From contig DJIL01000036.1 in the NCBI GenBank assembly GCA_002433595.1, forward strand, positions 1 through 26,493: a stretch of 26,493 bases of DNA, in the 5' to 3' direction. Origin of the DNA: a bacterium UBP8_UBA6595 (GTDB lineage: Bacteria > Margulisbacteria > Marinamargulisbacteria > UBA6595). The notes under the pieces were generated by a model that ran no database searches, was not told where the DNA came from, and saw only the letters and a program-made list of their open reading frames with translations. The position numbers and the translations under genes were made by a program. Positions 1 to 6,566 of this stretch are shown piece by piece (position 1 is the stretch's first letter; every line of letters starts with the position of its first letter).

Positions 1-331
1 AGACCCCACGCCCAAGCCCGAACCCGCCAGCTGGACTGAGTTTTTAAATGAGCTCAAGGCTCGAAAATACTCGCTATACGCAGTGCTTCAGCCTGCACAA
101 TGCCAAGAAATCACCGATAGCCACATTCGCCTATTTCTCAACCAGACGTATACATTTTTTATTCAAAAGTTAAATGAGCCTCACTACAAACAAGTGCTTG
201 ACACTGTATCGGAAACCGTATTTGGAAAAATAAAAACGATCCAAATTATTAACCAGTCCAAGCAATCTAAGCAATCCAAGCCTATGAGCGTCAATGAAAT
301 TGTTGAATTATTTGACGGTAAAATTGTATAA
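1..331 (+). CDS. dnaX: DNA polymerase III gamma/tau subunit, C-terminal end (partial)
   Basis: The frame is open from base 2 to the TAA at 329-331, so the gene enters from outside the window and only about 109 C-terminal residues are present. The visible part starts with a Pro-rich linker (PTPKPEPASW) followed by a small domain with the W..FL..LK pattern, a central FLNQTYTFF segment and the VFGKIKTIQI strand. This matches the C-terminal domain of many bacterial DnaX proteins. The ATPase and clamp-loader domains lie upstream and cannot be seen. Support comes from the neighbours: dnaX-ybaB-recR is one of the most conserved bacterial gene orders. DnaX tau/gamma is the clamp-loader ATPase of the replicase. 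The last 35 residues contain a low-complexity SKQSKQSKP tract. The assignment is made by context plus weak similarity, so moderately sure. Confidence 0.75.
   Translation, partial: DPTPKPEPASWTEFLNELKARKYSLYAVLQPAQCQEITDSHIRLFLNQTYTFFIQKLNEPHYKQVLDTVSETVFGKIKTIQIINQSKQSKQSKPMSVNEIVELFDGKIV
257..283 (+). repeat. Three-copy 9-bp imperfect tandem repeat inside dnaX
   Basis: Units are tccaagcaa, tctaagcaa and tccaagcct, in frame, encoding SKQ-SKQ-SKP between the folded DnaX C-terminal domain and the final tail. It is probably a short slippage-derived linker. No function is claimed. Confidence 0.7.
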
Positions 332-332
332 T
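303..332 (+). promoter_or_regulatory. Predicted sigma70-type promoter for ybaB-recR
   Basis: TTGAAT (303-308) and a perfect TATAAT (327-332) are separated by 18 bases, overlapping the dnaX stop codon. Predicted transcription start is near 339, giving a leader of about 45 bases before ybaB. This is longer than the leaders predicted for most other units in this window. Confidence 0.5.
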
Positions 333-384
333 GAAACATAGATTACTTATTGTTTATTTAAAAAAATAAAAAAAGAGACACCTT

Positions 385-714
385 ATGTTAGACAACTTCA
401 AAAATAAAATGGGCGATATGAAAGATATTATGGCCAAAGCTAAAGAACTCAAAGAATCATTGAAAAATACAAAGAAAGAGTTAGAATCTATGATCTTAGA
501 TATTGACTACAAGAACCGGATTCGGATTAAAATTAATGGTGAAATGAGCGTTCAAGATATTAGTATTAACCCAAAATACTTAAGCGATACCGATATTAAA
601 AAATTAGAGTCCGATCTTATTAAAGCCATTAATCAAGCCACGGATGCCGCTAAAAAAGAGGCCAATACATTATTATCTAAGGCCACGGGTGGCTTAAACC
701 TGCCTGGCTTATAA
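385..714 (+). CDS. ybaB: YbaB/EbfC nucleoid-associated DNA-binding protein
   Basis: A 109-residue protein, the usual size for the family. It starts with the Met/Lys-rich helix (DNFKNKMGDMKDIMAKAKEL) typical of YbaB. A beta core follows (IRIKINGEMSVQDISI), then a long Lys-rich helix ending in the characteristic Gly/Pro tail (GGLNLPGL). Family members form dimers shaped like tweezers that bind DNA and influence nucleoid structure and gene expression. The gene lies between dnaX and recR, its classical place. The ATG at 385 has only a weak purine stretch (AGAGA) upstream. RecR starts four bases after this gene ends, so the two are very probably co-transcribed and translationally coupled. Confidence 0.93.
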   Translation: MLDNFKNKMGDMKDIMAKAKELKESLKNTKKELESMILDIDYKNRIRIKINGEMSVQDISINPKYLSDTDIKKLESDLIKAINQATDAAKKEANTLLSKATGGLNLPGL

Positions 715-718
715 GCAC

Positions 719-1312
719 TTGGAATCACCGCTTGCCCCGCTAATTAAGCAGCTACAACGACTGCCTGGCATTGGGCCTCGATCCGCTGAGCGGCTGGCGT
801 TTGTTTTGCTTTCATGGTCCAAAACCGATGTACACCTGTTCTCTAGCACACTAGTCGATACGCATCAGTCCATTATTTATTGCGAGACATGCTTTAATAT
901 TTGTATAACTAGCCCCTGCTCAATCTGTTGTGACGCCCGGCGTGCTACCACAAGCTTATGTGTAGTAGCGTATCCACAAGATATCGTAGCGCTTAGCAAA
1001 ACCAATGTCTATAATGGCCTATTTCATGTGTTAGGCGGTCTGATTTCCCCCCTGGATGGCATTCAGCCTGATATGCTGCGCGTTCAGGAGCTCTTGAGTC
1101 GCATTCAGACTGGATCATACTCTGAAGTTATTTTAGCCATTAGCCCTACACTAGAAGGCGACGCAACTAGCTTATATTTAACCGATTGTTTGGCTCGGTT
1201 TTCTAGCATTTCTGTCACTACGTTGGCATTTGGATTGCCTGTTGGTGCACAGCTCGATTATGCAGACCCTCTAACGCTTCAACGATCGCTCGAACAACGC
1301 AGGCGTATATGA
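719..1312 (+). CDS. recR: Recombination mediator protein RecR
   Basis: A 197-residue protein of standard RecR length. Domains in order: an N-terminal helix-hairpin-helix (LPGIGPRSAERLAF, residues 15-28), a four-cysteine zinc finger (CETC then CSIC, residues 55-70), a TOPRIM domain (about 79-173) with SPLDGI and PTLEGDAT, and the C-terminal GLPVGAQLDYAD motif. RecR works with RecF/RecO to load RecA on gapped DNA. The start is TTG at 719, four bases after the ybaB stop. The next in-frame options would remove the hairpin motif, so TTG is well supported. One oddity: the acidic residue normally found in the first TOPRIM strand (VVE in E. coli) is Ala84 here (VVAYP). RecR has no known topoisomerase-type catalysis, so the protein may still function. 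Confidence 0.95.
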   Translation: MESPLAPLIKQLQRLPGIGPRSAERLAFVLLSWSKTDVHLFSSTLVDTHQSIIYCETCFNICITSPCSICCDARRATTSLCVVAYPQDIVALSKTNVYNGLFHVLGGLISPLDGIQPDMLRVQELLSRIQTGSYSEVILAISPTLEGDATSLYLTDCLARFSSISVTTLAFGLPVGAQLDYADPLTLQRSLEQRRRI

Positions 1313-1318
1313 TACACT
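1310..1318 (+). promoter_or_regulatory. Extended -10 promoter element for tRNA-Gly
   Basis: TGATACACT fits the extended -10 form TGnTAnANT and overlaps the recR stop codon. The predicted start is near 1325, five bases before the mature tRNA 5' end. No convincing -35 was found, as expected for an extended -10. The same TGnTACACT form recurs upstream of the gene at 4719. Confidence 0.45.
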
Positions 1319-1329
1319 AGTAAAGCGTT

Positions 1330-1405
1330 GCGGGAGTAGCTCAGTTGGTAGAGCATCAGCCTTCCAAGCTGAATGTCGCGAGTTCGACCCTCGTCTCCCG
1401 CTCCA
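1330..1405 (+). tRNA. tRNA-Gly (anticodon TCC), CCA encoded
   Basis: A full cloverleaf can be folded by eye. The acceptor stem pairs GCGGGAG (1330-1336) with CTCCCGC (1395-1401). The D arm is GCTC/GAGC, and the anticodon stem TCAGC/GCTGA (1356-1360, 1368-1372) encloses loop CTTCCAA with anticodon TCC at 1363-1365. The T arm is GCGAG/CTCGT with loop TTCGACC. The discriminator is T1402, and CCA is encoded at 1403-1405. Anticodon TCC reads GGA/GGG glycine codons. The tRNA sits 17 bases after recR and 37 bases before the next coding start with no terminator in between, so it may be processed from a longer transcript. Confidence 0.97.
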
Positions 1406-1430
1406 AAATACAACCCAATTGCTGGGATAC

Positions 1431-1436
1431 GAGGAG
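1431..1436 (+). promoter_or_regulatory. Shine-Dalgarno GAGGAG deciding the start at 1443
   Basis: GAGGAG lies six bases before ATG 1443. It shows that this bacterium does use canonical ribosome sites for some genes, which makes their absence from promoter-proximal genes more telling. Confidence 0.7.
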
Positions 1437-1442
1437 TTTATT

Positions 1443-2417
1443 ATGGTCAAGCCACCGCTCACAGACTTTATCAACACCCATTACCATCACTTTAATGCCC
1501 AGGCATTAAAACAGGCGGCTCAGGGCTATATCGACCACCATCATGCCGGTAAACGCATGATGATTACCTTAGCGGGGGCTATGAGCACCGCTGAATTGGG
1601 GCGGTCATTGGCACCAATGATTCGAGCCGGATTGGTCGATGCCATTTGCTGTACCGGTGCTAATTTAGAAGAAGATTTGTTTAGAGCGGTTGCCCATTCC
1701 CATTATCAATCTATTCCAGATTATCGAGAGCTTCGTGCCGCCGATGAAAAAGCCCTTCACGATGCTGGATTTAACCGTGTAACCGATACCTGTATTCCAG
1801 AAGTCGAAGCCATGCGCTGTATTGAAGCCCCCTTAATCGCTGCTTGGAAATCCGCGTCTATTAATCATGACCGGCGGTTGCCTCATGATTATGTTTACAC
1901 CTTAGTTCAACAGCTAGCCGCAAATGGTTCTTTTCAAGTGCCGCTAGACACTAGTTGGGTATTGGCAGCGGCTGAGCATCAGCTGCCCCTCTATGTCCCC
2001 GGATGGGAAGACTCAACATTGGGCAACTTTTGCGTCGCTGCCAGTCGTCGGGGCGATTGCAGCCTGGATTGTGTATTATCTGGGCTACACTACATGGATC
2101 ACCTCATTGATTGGTACACGCGCACAACTGCGCATACGTCCGTTGGTTTTTTTCAAGTGGGCGGTGGTATTTCTGGCGATTTTCCCATATGCGCCGTTCC
2201 GCTAATTAATCAAGATCTACAAGAGTCCGTTCCTTTATGGTCTTACTTTTGCCAAATCACCGATGCGACTGAAAGCTATGGTGGCTACTCAGGCGCGCAC
2301 CCAAATGAAAAAATTACATGGGGAAAACTGGATGCCTCCACGCCACGATTTGTTATTCATAGCGATGCCAGCATTGTGGCCCCCTTGCTGTTCCAAGCGG
2401 TACTTGAAAATACCTAA
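1443..2417 (+). CDS. Deoxyhypusine synthase-like enzyme (probable polyamine aminobutyl transferase)
   Basis: A 324-residue protein of the deoxyhypusine synthase (DHS) family. Visible signatures are CCTGANLEEDL (69-79), WEDSTLGNF (188-196), the Gly-rich GGGISGDFP (240-248) and, near the C-terminus, SGAHPNEKITWGK, with K295 aligned to the DHS lysine that carries the aminobutyl imine. A second family match is SDASIVAPLLFQ. DHS moves an aminobutyl group from spermidine. Eukaryotes and archaea use it to modify e/aIF5A, but bacteria lack that substrate. Bacterial relatives are generally thought to make polyamines such as homospermidine, so that is the likelier role; it is inference here. The start is ATG 1443 with a strong GAGGAG at 1431-1436. 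A TTG at 1419 is in frame but has no ribosome site. It may be co-transcribed with the tRNA-Gly. Confidence 0.9.
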   Translation: MVKPPLTDFINTHYHHFNAQALKQAAQGYIDHHHAGKRMMITLAGAMSTAELGRSLAPMIRAGLVDAICCTGANLEEDLFRAVAHSHYQSIPDYRELRAADEKALHDAGFNRVTDTCIPEVEAMRCIEAPLIAAWKSASINHDRRLPHDYVYTLVQQLAANGSFQVPLDTSWVLAAAEHQLPLYVPGWEDSTLGNFCVAASRRGDCSLDCVLSGLHYMDHLIDWYTRTTAHTSVGFFQVGGGISGDFPICAVPLINQDLQESVPLWSYFCQITDATESYGGYSGAHPNEKITWGKLDASTPRFVIHSDASIVAPLLFQAVLENT

Positions 2418-2440
2418 TTGCGAAATACTTGGCGGGGACT

Positions 2441-3823
2441 GTGAGCACATCGATTGTATTTATATCCGATAACTATTTGGCATTTACCAAACTATGCTAC
2501 GAACTGCGCCAAAACTATACCGTGTTGGTTCAAGAAACGACAAGCATTCAAACTACGCCATTAACGGGGTTTCATTGCGCAATTATTGATTACACCAGTG
2601 GGGAACTTCCACTCAAAGAAAAACCCCCAATATTTACAATTGGCCTGGTTCAAGACACCGGCATGCAGGCAGTCGTTCAATTACTCAAATTAACTGACTT
2701 AACACTGAGTAGTGAAACAACCTCTGACGATTTGCACCCATACCTTCAGCCCACTTACCAACAGTTTATTCAAACTGCGAGTATTCCAACCCAATCCAGC
2801 GTACTCTTAATTGGCGACTTTGCTGACTGTTTATCTAAATTTAATGCTCAATTATTGCCTTTTAACTGTATCCATGCCCCAACCCCGTTACTTGGCATAA
2901 CACACTGGCGAAACCATACTAAATCGATCCATCTCGTTATTGTGGACCATACGGTTGACGATCCGCTACTCCACCATGAGTTTCAATTTAGCTACAGCAC
3001 CATTATTGTGTATCATCCGCATCCAAATGTCCCCACCTTGCAATACTTTGAGCGTGGTTATCACGGAATTATTGGCCATCCCAATGATCTAATTCCAGAA
3101 CTTCTTGACATCGCCACTATGCCTAAGCCCATGGTTTCAAGCCAGCAAAATGCGACCTTTATTATGGAAGATATTCACCAAAAACGAACAAAAAAACTTA
3201 CCCAAGACTACCAACGACTGCCCGCTGTGTACCAGGAAACCATTCAACGATCTATGGCAATCCCAAGAATTGAAGCCACTACGTTTAAAGACACCCTAAA
3301 CACCCTATGCCAGGACACCGGGCACTCCAAGCCTATCTATCAGCCCCAACCCGTTTTATTTATCGGTGATGCCCTAAAACCTGTAGTCAGCCAGCTCAAT
3401 ACTCAGCGCATTATTCCCAGTGTTGTTCCCACAATTGAGGCCGCAATGAGCGCAATTAAAACCACGGATTTTTCCGCCATCGTTACGCCAATTATGCTGC
3501 CTGATGGCATGATCCACGATTGGCTAGGGCTCATTTATGAGCACTTGTTTATTCGCAATATTGTGGCTAAAACAATCGTTATTAATCACGATCATAGACT
3601 AAAAACAAAAACGCAATTAATGCGGCGTCATGTTAATTATCAGCTTCAAGACCCGGTGGGGCCTAACCAACTGCTCGCAATTTTAGAACCCTGGGCCCTC
3701 GAGTTTTTTTACATCCAATCGTGCTATACCTTGTTGGATTTATTAATAAAAAAACCACTCAACCAGCCATTAAAGTCTGCGCTTTACACGAACTTAGATC
3801 CCGTGTTTATTTCACTGCTATAA
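2441..3823 (+). CDS. Protein of three degenerate receiver-like segments
   Basis: A 460-residue cytoplasmic protein; I recognise no exact family. Three segments each show the strand pattern of a response-regulator receiver (CheY-like) fold. Segment 1 (about 3-100): IVFISD, then CAIIDYTSG with D50. Segment 2 (about 120-225): VLLIGDFAD, then LVIVDHTVDD with D169, then TIIVYH. Segment 3 (about 304-418): VLFIGD, then SAIVTPIMLPDG, where the expected phospho-acceptor Asp is a Thr (T349), then TIVINH. The switch lysine of the usual KP motif is absent throughout (GHPND in segment 2, QDPVG in segment 3). No output domain is visible. A PP2C phosphatase lacking its own sensor follows 29 bases later, suggesting a regulator-effector pair. 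The start chosen is GTG 2441, preceded by GGCGGGGA. TTG 2429 is an alternative. Confidence 0.6.
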   Translation: MSTSIVFISDNYLAFTKLCYELRQNYTVLVQETTSIQTTPLTGFHCAIIDYTSGELPLKEKPPIFTIGLVQDTGMQAVVQLLKLTDLTLSSETTSDDLHPYLQPTYQQFIQTASIPTQSSVLLIGDFADCLSKFNAQLLPFNCIHAPTPLLGITHWRNHTKSIHLVIVDHTVDDPLLHHEFQFSYSTIIVYHPHPNVPTLQYFERGYHGIIGHPNDLIPELLDIATMPKPMVSSQQNATFIMEDIHQKRTKKLTQDYQRLPAVYQETIQRSMAIPRIEATTFKDTLNTLCQDTGHSKPIYQPQPVLFIGDALKPVVSQLNTQRIIPSVVPTIEAAMSAIKTTDFSAIVTPIMLPDGMIHDWLGLIYEHLFIRNIVAKTIVINHDHRLKTKTQLMRRHVNYQLQDPVGPNQLLAILEPWALEFFYIQSCYTLLDLLIKKPLNQPLKSALYTNLDPVFISLL

Positions 3824-3829
3824 TTTTTT

Positions 3830-3838
3830 TGCTATACT
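3830..3838 (+). promoter_or_regulatory. Extended -10 promoter for the PP2C gene
   Basis: TGCTATACT fits TGnTATAAT with one mismatch in the hexamer. A weak -35 (TTCACT, 3811-3816) lies 16 bases upstream of the hexamer. The start codon is at 3853, so the predicted leader is about 8 bases and contains no Shine-Dalgarno sequence. Confidence 0.5.
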
Positions 3839-3852
3839 AATAGCTGATTTTC

Positions 3853-4671
3853 ATGAACATTGATACCTTTCACAAAGAAATGGATCTTGCGGGTCGTATT
3901 CAGCAAGGCCTTTTATCCTTTCAAAACCAGTCCTATGAATTGGCCGGATTAACCATTGCTAAGCAAAGTTTAGCGGCCAACCGCATTGGTGGCGATTTTT
4001 ACTTGTTTGGCGCGCCTCAGCAATTGCCCCTGCATGCCGATGAATTCTTACCCGGTGTCGTGCATTATGGGGCAGAGTCCGATACGGCTATTTCTATGGT
4101 TGTTGGGGATGTCACCGGCCATGGCATTGGTTCAGCCTTGGTCATGGCGTTATGCGTGGCCTTGTTTTCTGATATTATTAAACATAATCATAGCCCAGGG
4201 GATATTTTAAAACTGGCCAATGAAAAGCTATGTGCCCTATTGCCCACTGATTCTTTGTATTTTGTTACTGCGTATGTGGCTACGTTTTTTCCCCGATCAC
4301 AAAAAATAATATTTAGCCAGGCGGGACACCCCCCCGGCTGGTTATTGTCTAATACTGGGGACTTAACCCCGTTATCCTGCACCAATAGTTTTTTAGGACT
4401 ATATACCGATGAGGCCTTTGACGAAGCCAGCCATGAATTAAGTCCAGGCGACCGAATTATGCTGTATACCGATGGTTTATCTGAGGCGACTAAACCCAAT
4501 GGGCAGCGATTAACTGAATCCGGTTTGTGCGATTTGTTTCAGCAACATATCCACAAATCGCTGGACGAAACTCTGAGTAAAATCTTTGAATCTGTTAAAC
4601 AAAAAAACACCCCCATTTCCGATGATCAAACCTTGGTGCTTATTGAGACCTTGGATACAGATACTGACTAA
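3853..4671 (+). CDS. SpoIIE/RsbU-type PP2C serine/threonine phosphatase
   Basis: A 272-residue protein consisting of a short N-terminal helix (DLAGRIQQGLL, the linker helix usual in this family) and a complete PPM-type phosphatase domain. Metal-binding and catalytic motifs are all present: GGDFY (D48), GDVTGHGIGSALVMA (D86), QAGHPPGWLL (156-165), MLYTDGLSEAT (D207) and DDQTLVLIE (D257-D258). In known systems such enzymes dephosphorylate a STAS-domain anti-anti-sigma factor (RsbV-like), controlling a sigma factor through partner switching, or control secretion and motility. Unlike many homologues, no GAF, PAS, HAMP or receiver domain is fused. The receiver-like protein encoded immediately upstream is the natural candidate regulator. 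No RsbV or RsbW homologue is in the window. Initiation appears near-leaderless. Confidence 0.92.
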   Translation: MNIDTFHKEMDLAGRIQQGLLSFQNQSYELAGLTIAKQSLAANRIGGDFYLFGAPQQLPLHADEFLPGVVHYGAESDTAISMVVGDVTGHGIGSALVMALCVALFSDIIKHNHSPGDILKLANEKLCALLPTDSLYFVTAYVATFFPRSQKIIFSQAGHPPGWLLSNTGDLTPLSCTNSFLGLYTDEAFDEASHELSPGDRIMLYTDGLSEATKPNGQRLTESGLCDLFQQHIHKSLDETLSKIFESVKQKNTPISDDQTLVLIETLDTDTD

Positions 4672-4702
4672 CCGAATTCAAATATTATTTTTTTGCAATC
4701 AC

Positions 4703-4711
4703 TGCTACACT
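4703..4711 (+). promoter_or_regulatory. Extended -10 promoter, leaderless, for the FdhD-like gene
   Basis: TGCTACACT ends exactly seven bases before the ATG at 4719, the normal distance from a -10 box to the transcription start. The mRNA is therefore predicted to begin at or next to the start codon. No ribosome-binding site exists. A T7 run lies just upstream. Confidence 0.5.
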
Positions 4712-4718
4712 ATACATT

Positions 4719-5408
4719 ATGTTGAAAAAAAAAATACCCGTAAAAAGCCATACCGCTACTCATGTTAAAAATAACCATGAATATTTAATTGATGAATCTA
4801 GTCTTTACTTAAGCGTGGGCTCTGGTCCAGTCCAAGAACACCGCATTATTCCCCAAAAACAGCACCATTGGATTTCCGGGTATTGCTGGTTGACGCACCA
4901 ACACAGTGTAACGATTGACGCCACTGAAACTGACAACCACTACCATGCAACACCGGTAACACCCGCCCCCTGTTCATTAGAGTCAGCCGCTGTAGCAATA
5001 AAAAAAACAACATTAATTTACGCCATTCACGCGTTTCAAACCGCTAGTTTTTTTTATAAAGATACAAGTATAACCCATAGTGCCGCCATCTTAGATACTC
5101 AAGCAACGCTAATTGCCAGTGGCCAAGATCTAAGCACCGAGCACGCGCTTTACAAAGCCGTCGGCCATTGGCTCAATACCAACACCCCACCCATTACTAT
5201 GCTTATGATATCTGGAGCCATTACTCAATCCATTGTCCAGTATGCCCAGCACTTGGGGTGCTATTGGATTATCTCTCGGTTGGCACCCACCCATGCCGCT
5301 TATACCCAAGCACAAGCAATGGGTATTGGGATTATTGGTTTTGCCCGAATTAATCGGTTTTCTGTATTTTGTTTGCCACCAATACACAATGCTATAATAG
5401 GCTCCTGA
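4719..5408 (+). CDS. Highly diverged FdhD-like protein
   Basis: A 229-residue protein whose C-terminal half resembles FdhD, the sulfurtransferase needed to mature molybdenum formate dehydrogenases. The match is clearest in MISGAITQSIVQYA (163-176), SRLAPTHAAYTQAQAMGIGIIGFAR (186-210) with the family's S.PT..A...A...GI.LIGF pattern, and RFSVFCLP. The signature motifs are degraded: the loop Cys pair (CxxC) is reduced to one cysteine (C85, PAPCSLES), the TGG.H motif reads DTSITH, and EDVGRHNA reads QDLSTEHA. The N-terminal half is only loosely alignable. It may be an FdhD that lost sulfur transfer, a binding paralogue, or a new subfamily. No formate dehydrogenase or molybdopterin gene is in view. 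The gene sits between a PP2C gene and glutathione synthesis genes. Codons 3-5 form an A10 tract. Confidence 0.65.
   Translation: MLKKKIPVKSHTATHVKNNHEYLIDESSLYLSVGSGPVQEHRIIPQKQHHWISGYCWLTHQHSVTIDATETDNHYHATPVTPAPCSLESAAVAIKKTTLIYAIHAFQTASFFYKDTSITHSAAILDTQATLIASGQDLSTEHALYKAVGHWLNTNTPPITMLMISGAITQSIVQYAQHLGCYWIISRLAPTHAAYTQAQAMGIGIIGFARINRFSVFCLPPIHNAIIGS
4725..4734 (+). repeat. A10 homopolymer at codons 3-6 of the FdhD-like gene
   Basis: Ten consecutive A bases follow ATG TTG, encoding KKK and the first base of Ile. Position directly after a predicted leaderless start makes polymerase slippage or replication slippage plausible. Confidence 0.8.
5390..5398 (+). promoter_or_regulatory. Extended -10 promoter for gshA-gshB
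   Basis: TGCTATAAT is a perfect extended -10 inside the last codons of the preceding gene. It ends ten bases before ATG 5409, so the predicted leader is about 3-4 bases. No Shine-Dalgarno sequence is present. Confidence 0.55.
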
Positions 5409-6566
5409 ATGTCGATAATTGCACACCCATTTGTATCCAACCAACCCGATGTTTTGCATTGGCTAAATAGCCACTTGCATACCCTCCCTTTCTACTCATC
5501 GGTAGATATTCGATACGCTGGTTTTAAAATTGCTGTTGTGGATCATAATTTATTCCCTGCTGGATTTAATAATTTATCTCATATTCATCGCTGTCAAACA
5601 GTCAATGCCTTTCAAGCCGCATTCAATCACTATAAAGTTTATGGCGAAACCGTGGTGTTATTGTGTGAGACCCATACCCGAAACACCTGGTATTTAGAAA
5701 ACATTCGAGTTCTTGCAGACTTAATTAGTGCGGCTGGTTTTCAAGTCATGATTAGTATGATATTACCCGATATCGATACTGAGCTTGAATGCCATACGGC
5801 TACCTTTCAAACTATTTTAATACACCCCTTTCATACGCTTAAGCACTATGATGCGATTATCTTAAATAACGATTTGACGGCTGGAATTCCCGATAGTTTG
5901 GCCAACACATCGGTACCCATTATTCCATCCATGCAAGCGGGATGGCATACGCGCTTGAAATCCGAGCACTTTAGCATGGCCAACCAACTTATTCACACCA
6001 TTGCAAATAAATTGTCGGTCGACCCATGGCTATATTCAACACTATTTGATGTCGCGGATATTTGCTCCATTAATGACCCCGAATCCCGAGTGTGCTTGCA
6101 TCAAAAAGCACAAGCTCTATTTGCTAGTATTCAATCCAAATACACCGAATATGGCATCGACCAGAACCCCTTTATATTTCTAAAGTCGGATCATGGAACT
6201 TATGGCATGGGCATTCAAGTTATTGAACACCCGGACGATATCTTGACGTTAAATCGGAAAAGTCGCAACGCGCTGAGTAAAGGCAAGTCCGCCAAACCCA
6301 TCCAACGACTGCTTCTACAAGAAGGGGTTCCGTCAATTCAAACCAACAATGGAAAAACGGCCGAAGCCTGCATCTACAGTGTCATGAATCACTGCATTGG
6401 CGGTTTTTATCGGCTACACACTCATGAAAGCCGTAACAACTTAAATAAAACAGGTATGACCTTTGGCCCCATTGATGACATGCCTTCTGATGTGTATCAA
6501 CTGCACGTCACACTGGCTCAAGTGGCAAACGTCGCAGCTGCCCATGAATTGGTGTCCATGGCATGA
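5409..6566 (+). CDS. gshA: Glutamate-cysteine ligase, ferrooxidans/proteobacterial GshA type
   Basis: A 385-residue enzyme of the GshA family first defined around Acidithiobacillus ferrooxidans, distinct from the E. coli-type ligase. Recognised segments are SSVDIRYAGFKIAVVDHNLF (30-49) and FPAGFNNL in the N-terminal part, FLKSDHGTYGMGI in the nucleotide/metal-binding core, LLLQEGVPS, and GGFYRLHTHES with NLNKTGMTFGP near the C-terminus. It makes gamma-glutamylcysteine from Glu, Cys and ATP, the first step of glutathione synthesis. At 385 residues it is somewhat shorter than the roughly 430 I recall for the family, but both ends carry conserved motifs. The stop overlaps the start of gshB (ATGA), so the two are translationally coupled. 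A perfect extended -10 box directly upstream suggests a near-leaderless mRNA. Confidence 0.88.
   Translation: MSIIAHPFVSNQPDVLHWLNSHLHTLPFYSSVDIRYAGFKIAVVDHNLFPAGFNNLSHIHRCQTVNAFQAAFNHYKVYGETVVLLCETHTRNTWYLENIRVLADLISAAGFQVMISMILPDIDTELECHTATFQTILIHPFHTLKHYDAIILNNDLTAGIPDSLANTSVPIIPSMQAGWHTRLKSEHFSMANQLIHTIANKLSVDPWLYSTLFDVADICSINDPESRVCLHQKAQALFASIQSKYTEYGIDQNPFIFLKSDHGTYGMGIQVIEHPDDILTLNRKSRNALSKGKSAKPIQRLLLQEGVPSIQTNNGKTAEACIYSVMNHCIGGFYRLHTHESRNNLNKTGMTFGPIDDMPSDVYQLHVTLAQVANVAAAHELVSMA

Noticed and set aside
1443..2417. Idea that the DHS-like gene is a recent import from archaea or eukaryotes
   Set aside because: Its GGGISGDFP and ITWGK contexts fit the bacterial branch as I remember it, and base composition looks like that of its neighbours.
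4188..4499. Minus-strand frame of 103 codons inside the PP2C gene
   Set aside because: The plus strand encodes all conserved phosphatase motifs across this stretch; the antisense frame has no recognisable features.
5130..5459. Minus-strand frame of 109 codons across the FdhD-like/gshA junction
   Set aside because: It covers conserved coding sequence on the other strand and the gshA promoter; composition looks random.
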